Below the pieces are notes generated by a model. It searched no databases. It saw only the letters and a list, made by a program, of their open reading frames with translations, and was not told where the DNA came from. Of a stretch of DNA of 64,000 bases, positions 61,101 to 64,000 are shown piece by piece. The stretch is from Aptenodytes patagonicus (Eukaryota; Chordata; Aves; Sphenisciformes; Spheniscidae). The stretch is taken from the NCBI RefSeq assembly GCF_965638725.1, contig NC_134952.1, forward strand, positions 56,894,065-56,958,064, given 5' to 3'. The translations under genes were made by a program, and so were the position numbers. Positions within the stretch are counted from its first letter, which is position 1; each line of letters opens with the position of its first letter.

Positions 61101-64000
61101 GTCTGGGATAAAAACCTCCTAAAACGGGCTGTAGCGAAGAGGTTTGTGTTCCCCACCAGCAGAGGCACCGGGAAACTGGGGCAAAACCCCATGAAAGCAG
61201 CAATTCCTGTCTGCCCTGGCTGAGCACAACGGGGGGACAGTAGGTTTTGGTTGTGGGGGCTGCCAAGCTCAGTGTGGGCCTTACAAGATGGGCAATGGAG
61301 AATTTTTTTTGGGGGGAAGCAAGGCAGCCAGAGGGAGGTGTGTGGGAATAGGGACCAGGCAGTGAGAGTTTATAGAGGGCTGAGCGCCCGACAGTGGGTC
61401 ACAAATGTCCTTAAAAAACCCCACAGGGTTATTCCTCCTAATACCTCTTACAATGACCATGACTTCTGACCACTTTTCTTCTGCAAACTTTTCTATTGGG
61501 CATGTTAGACGTGTCTGCTACCAGGACTCAGGGCAGGAAGGGATCTTACATGCTATGTGGGCAGCACGAAGGTTTCTGCCTCCCAAAGCATCTCTAGGGG
61601 CATCCCCGTTTGATGCAGTTGGCATGTTTTCTGACCGTAGAAATGTTGTTTTACCAAATGTTTTGAGGAGCTCTCAGAGCTTCCCAGAAAGATGACTTTT
61701 GGCAGGGGGAAGGAAGCGTTATTGCCCATAATAAAAGCCCATCAAAATGATCAAACCCATAGATAGCTAACGAAGCTGTGCAGCTCTAGCTTTGAAGTGT
61801 GTGCTTCAGCCGCAGCTGAACATTAGGGGTCCCCAGTGGACTTTCAAAAGTTTTGTAGGGAGGGGAAAAAAAAGAAAAAAAAGACTGAAGCCTTCCTGAA
61901 TTTCTCTACAATATAAATCCCAATACCCCACCCACCTACCAGGCGAGCTCTGTTGATACCAGGGGCGAAACAACAGCATTAATGCTCTGACGTAAAGCGA
62001 AGACAGCAGCCGCTGCGCTGTGCCTACAGAAACCTGGGGCTCTTGGGGAGGGCCTTTTCTTCCTGCCCAAAGTCAAGCTTCAGAGCTTTCTTCCCTGTTT
62101 TGTTCTTAATTGCAAGTGCTATTGCAGTGCGAAGGGTTCTTTTTGTTTTGCTGCTTCCCCACCCCCCTTAAATTTATTTTCCTCAGGAGACATTATCTTT
62201 CATTCACAGAGCAAATTCAGTGTTCCTGTAATGGAGACTTAATGGCCATGGGCAGGTGTGGGGGAAGCTCTGCCACAGCACTGCCACGCTGCGCCAAACC
62301 TCCTCTGGCCAGCTAGGAGCCGGGCTTTTCCCATGGGAGAGGGGCTGGTGGCGAGATCGGGCAGCTTGTTTGCATTTGTCACATCCATCAGATGCCTTAA
62401 GTACATGGGACACCCTGGCCATCCCCCCCATCACGCTCTCCTGCCCCACAAAATGCTGTGGGTCCTTCACCGGCGCCGTGATGGGAGCATGGCTCGACCT
62501 CCGGGTCGTGGCCATGTGAAGGAGGGGTGGGTGCAAGGAGCGGCCAAGTGTTGGCATCCACGTCTGGACGGGAGCGTGCTAGAGGTTTGGGGAGCTAGCG
62601 AGGCTCTTCTCAGCCCAGCTCAGCACTGGTGGTACTGGGGACGGTGCCCCCTCTTTCCTTATCACTCCAGTGAGTAATTAGTGAGTGTACCAGGCCAACA
62701 CATTGCCAAGCCCCAGAAGATCTGACCACCTGAGGCTGTTCGGCACCAGAGCGGGCAGGGGGTGGGAAGCGGTGGGCTTTGGCTGACAGGAGGGAGATGC
62801 AGACCTAAGCAGGTTTCATGCAAGTGCCGGGCAATTGCAGAGCATCGCATGCAGATCTCCCAAGATCAGCATTTTGTGGAAGGCACAGGGCCTGCAAAAG
62901 GCCTCTGCGTCTTGGGAACCCCGCTTAAAGCCCCTAGGTATGGCATTGGTGTGACTCTGGCCACTGGGAGGGTAGGAGATTTTACCTACAGCACAGACAA
63001 CTTCAAGAAAGCCATTTTGTTATGTATCCCACTACTGAATAGCAGTACTTTAAATTAAGGAGCTCCCCAGAAAGGGAAGACATGGTGGATTTGTCTTCCT
63101 GAGGCTAAAATGAGTGTTTTGATACAAGTGTCCAACAAGAACCTGACAGCACTTTAAAGGGCTGTCATTTCAGCGTCCCACAGCTGACAGCTCTGTAATT
63201 CAGCTCTCTGACATTATCACATATGATAACCCGCATCGCTTCCCCTCATGGATTAAAAAGGGACAAATACCGTCATGTTGTATCTTTAGTGCATTAAGAA
63301 TTTCTTAATACAAGACAGGTGTAAGATGAGCATTGCATTTCTGCTTGGTCAGTGTTCTCCATGGAGCGCTTTCTGGCAGCTGCTCCCAGCAGGATTTAGG
63401 ACCTTTTGCAAACACCGTCTCTGCCACACAGTGGATGCTGCTGGAACAGGGCTTAGCAACCCCCGCTTTCCATTCGTAAACCCATTTTTTAACAGTGAAA
63501 GTGGCAAAGCCCTGAAACTACTGAAGGTTATCTGAAGGCTGGATGGGGCAGTATTGACTAAAGGTGGGTATCAGCCCTCACGGCCTCCCTGGGAATAACC
63601 CCTCGGCACAAGGCTGAGTGGTGCTGTGGTGCAGGGGACGCCGCGGCTCACGAAGGCCGTCAGCGTGGTGTTAGCCCTGGTGCAGCATCGCATCCCCGCA
63701 ACACAAGCCCAGCCTTATGGGGAGACACCAAGATCTGTCCGGCCTCATACCCTGCCCTGGATGTACAGGGAAGAAAACCAGCGTGATGCAAAAACCAGGC
63801 TGCATGGACATCTCCATCATAAAATAAAATCTAAATATTTTCAGGTTGTGTCAGTTTCCCTGATCCTATCAAGTGCCTCTGAGGGAAGTTTTCTTCTGCC
63901 CCCCCTGTAACAGCAGGTTAGCAGCTGTTCCTCAGGATGGTCAATGCCTTCCCATATAGCCTCATGTGCAGCACGGAGCCCTCTGGCTCCGAGAGCTGAA
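58190..64000. other. Intergenic, no gene recognised
   Basis: Moderately GC-rich sequence with many short frames on both strands, the longest (58083-58736 minus, 58549-59046 minus) overlapping each other antisense. None shows a domain, signal peptide or coherent splice pattern. DDIT4L, the next gene expected from mammalian order, was looked for and not found; it probably lies beyond the window. AT-rich block described separately. Confidence 0.5.
60540..60860. promoter_or_regulatory. AT-rich block resembling a conserved non-coding element
   Basis: About 300 AT-rich bases between GC-rich flanks, with a perfect POU octamer ATGCAAAT (60618-60625), TAATTAG (60672-60678) and several TAATT cores. 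It has the same motif pairing as the block at 52940-53060 and no open frame of note. Function inferred from composition and motifs only. Confidence 0.3.

Overview
The window is bird nuclear DNA, most likely from a neoavian species. It carries three complete, intron-containing housekeeping genes in the conserved vertebrate order LAMTOR3 - DNAJB14 - H2AZ1 (the human 4q23 neighbourhood), all on the minus strand. Each starts in a GC-rich CpG island. A solitary LTR of a type I know from many bird genomes lies in a DNAJB14 intron. Introns are short for a vertebrate. Exon borders below were set by hand from GT/AG junctions, reading-phase agreement and protein lengths remembered for the families.

Layout. 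1-530: downstream flank, nothing recognised. 530-5485: LAMTOR3 (six coding exons, 124 aa) with its promoter island at 4.9-6.65 kb. 6.65-11.3 kb: spacer. 11.3-38.4 kb: DNAJB14 (eight coding exons, 380 aa) with its island at 37.75-38.9 kb; intron 2 (about 11.3 kb) holds the LTR, antisense to the gene. 38.9-40.1 kb: short spacer. 40.1-42.4 kb: H2AZ1 (five coding exons, 128 aa) with a TATA/CCAAT promoter inside a third island.

43.4-64 kb is gene-poor except for the most interesting item: a plus-strand spliced gene at 54834-57449. Four phase-compatible exons encode a hydrophobic segment followed by Sel1-like repeats and a stop, with an AATAAA signal at 58159. I cannot name a mammalian orthologue. 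A possible first coding exon lies at 50317-50439. The rest of this stretch is moderately GC-rich intergenic sequence with two AT-rich islands that look like conserved non-coding elements.

The three named genes do not form a pathway. LAMTOR3 is a lysosomal Ragulator scaffold, DNAJB14 an ER-membrane Hsp40 and H2AZ1 a histone variant. They share CpG-island architecture with NRF1-like palindromes. LAMTOR3 also has a CLEAR-like E-box, and H2AZ1 has a cell-cycle-style CCAAT/CHR layout. I saw no tRNA, rRNA, CRISPR array or recognisable intact transposon gene.
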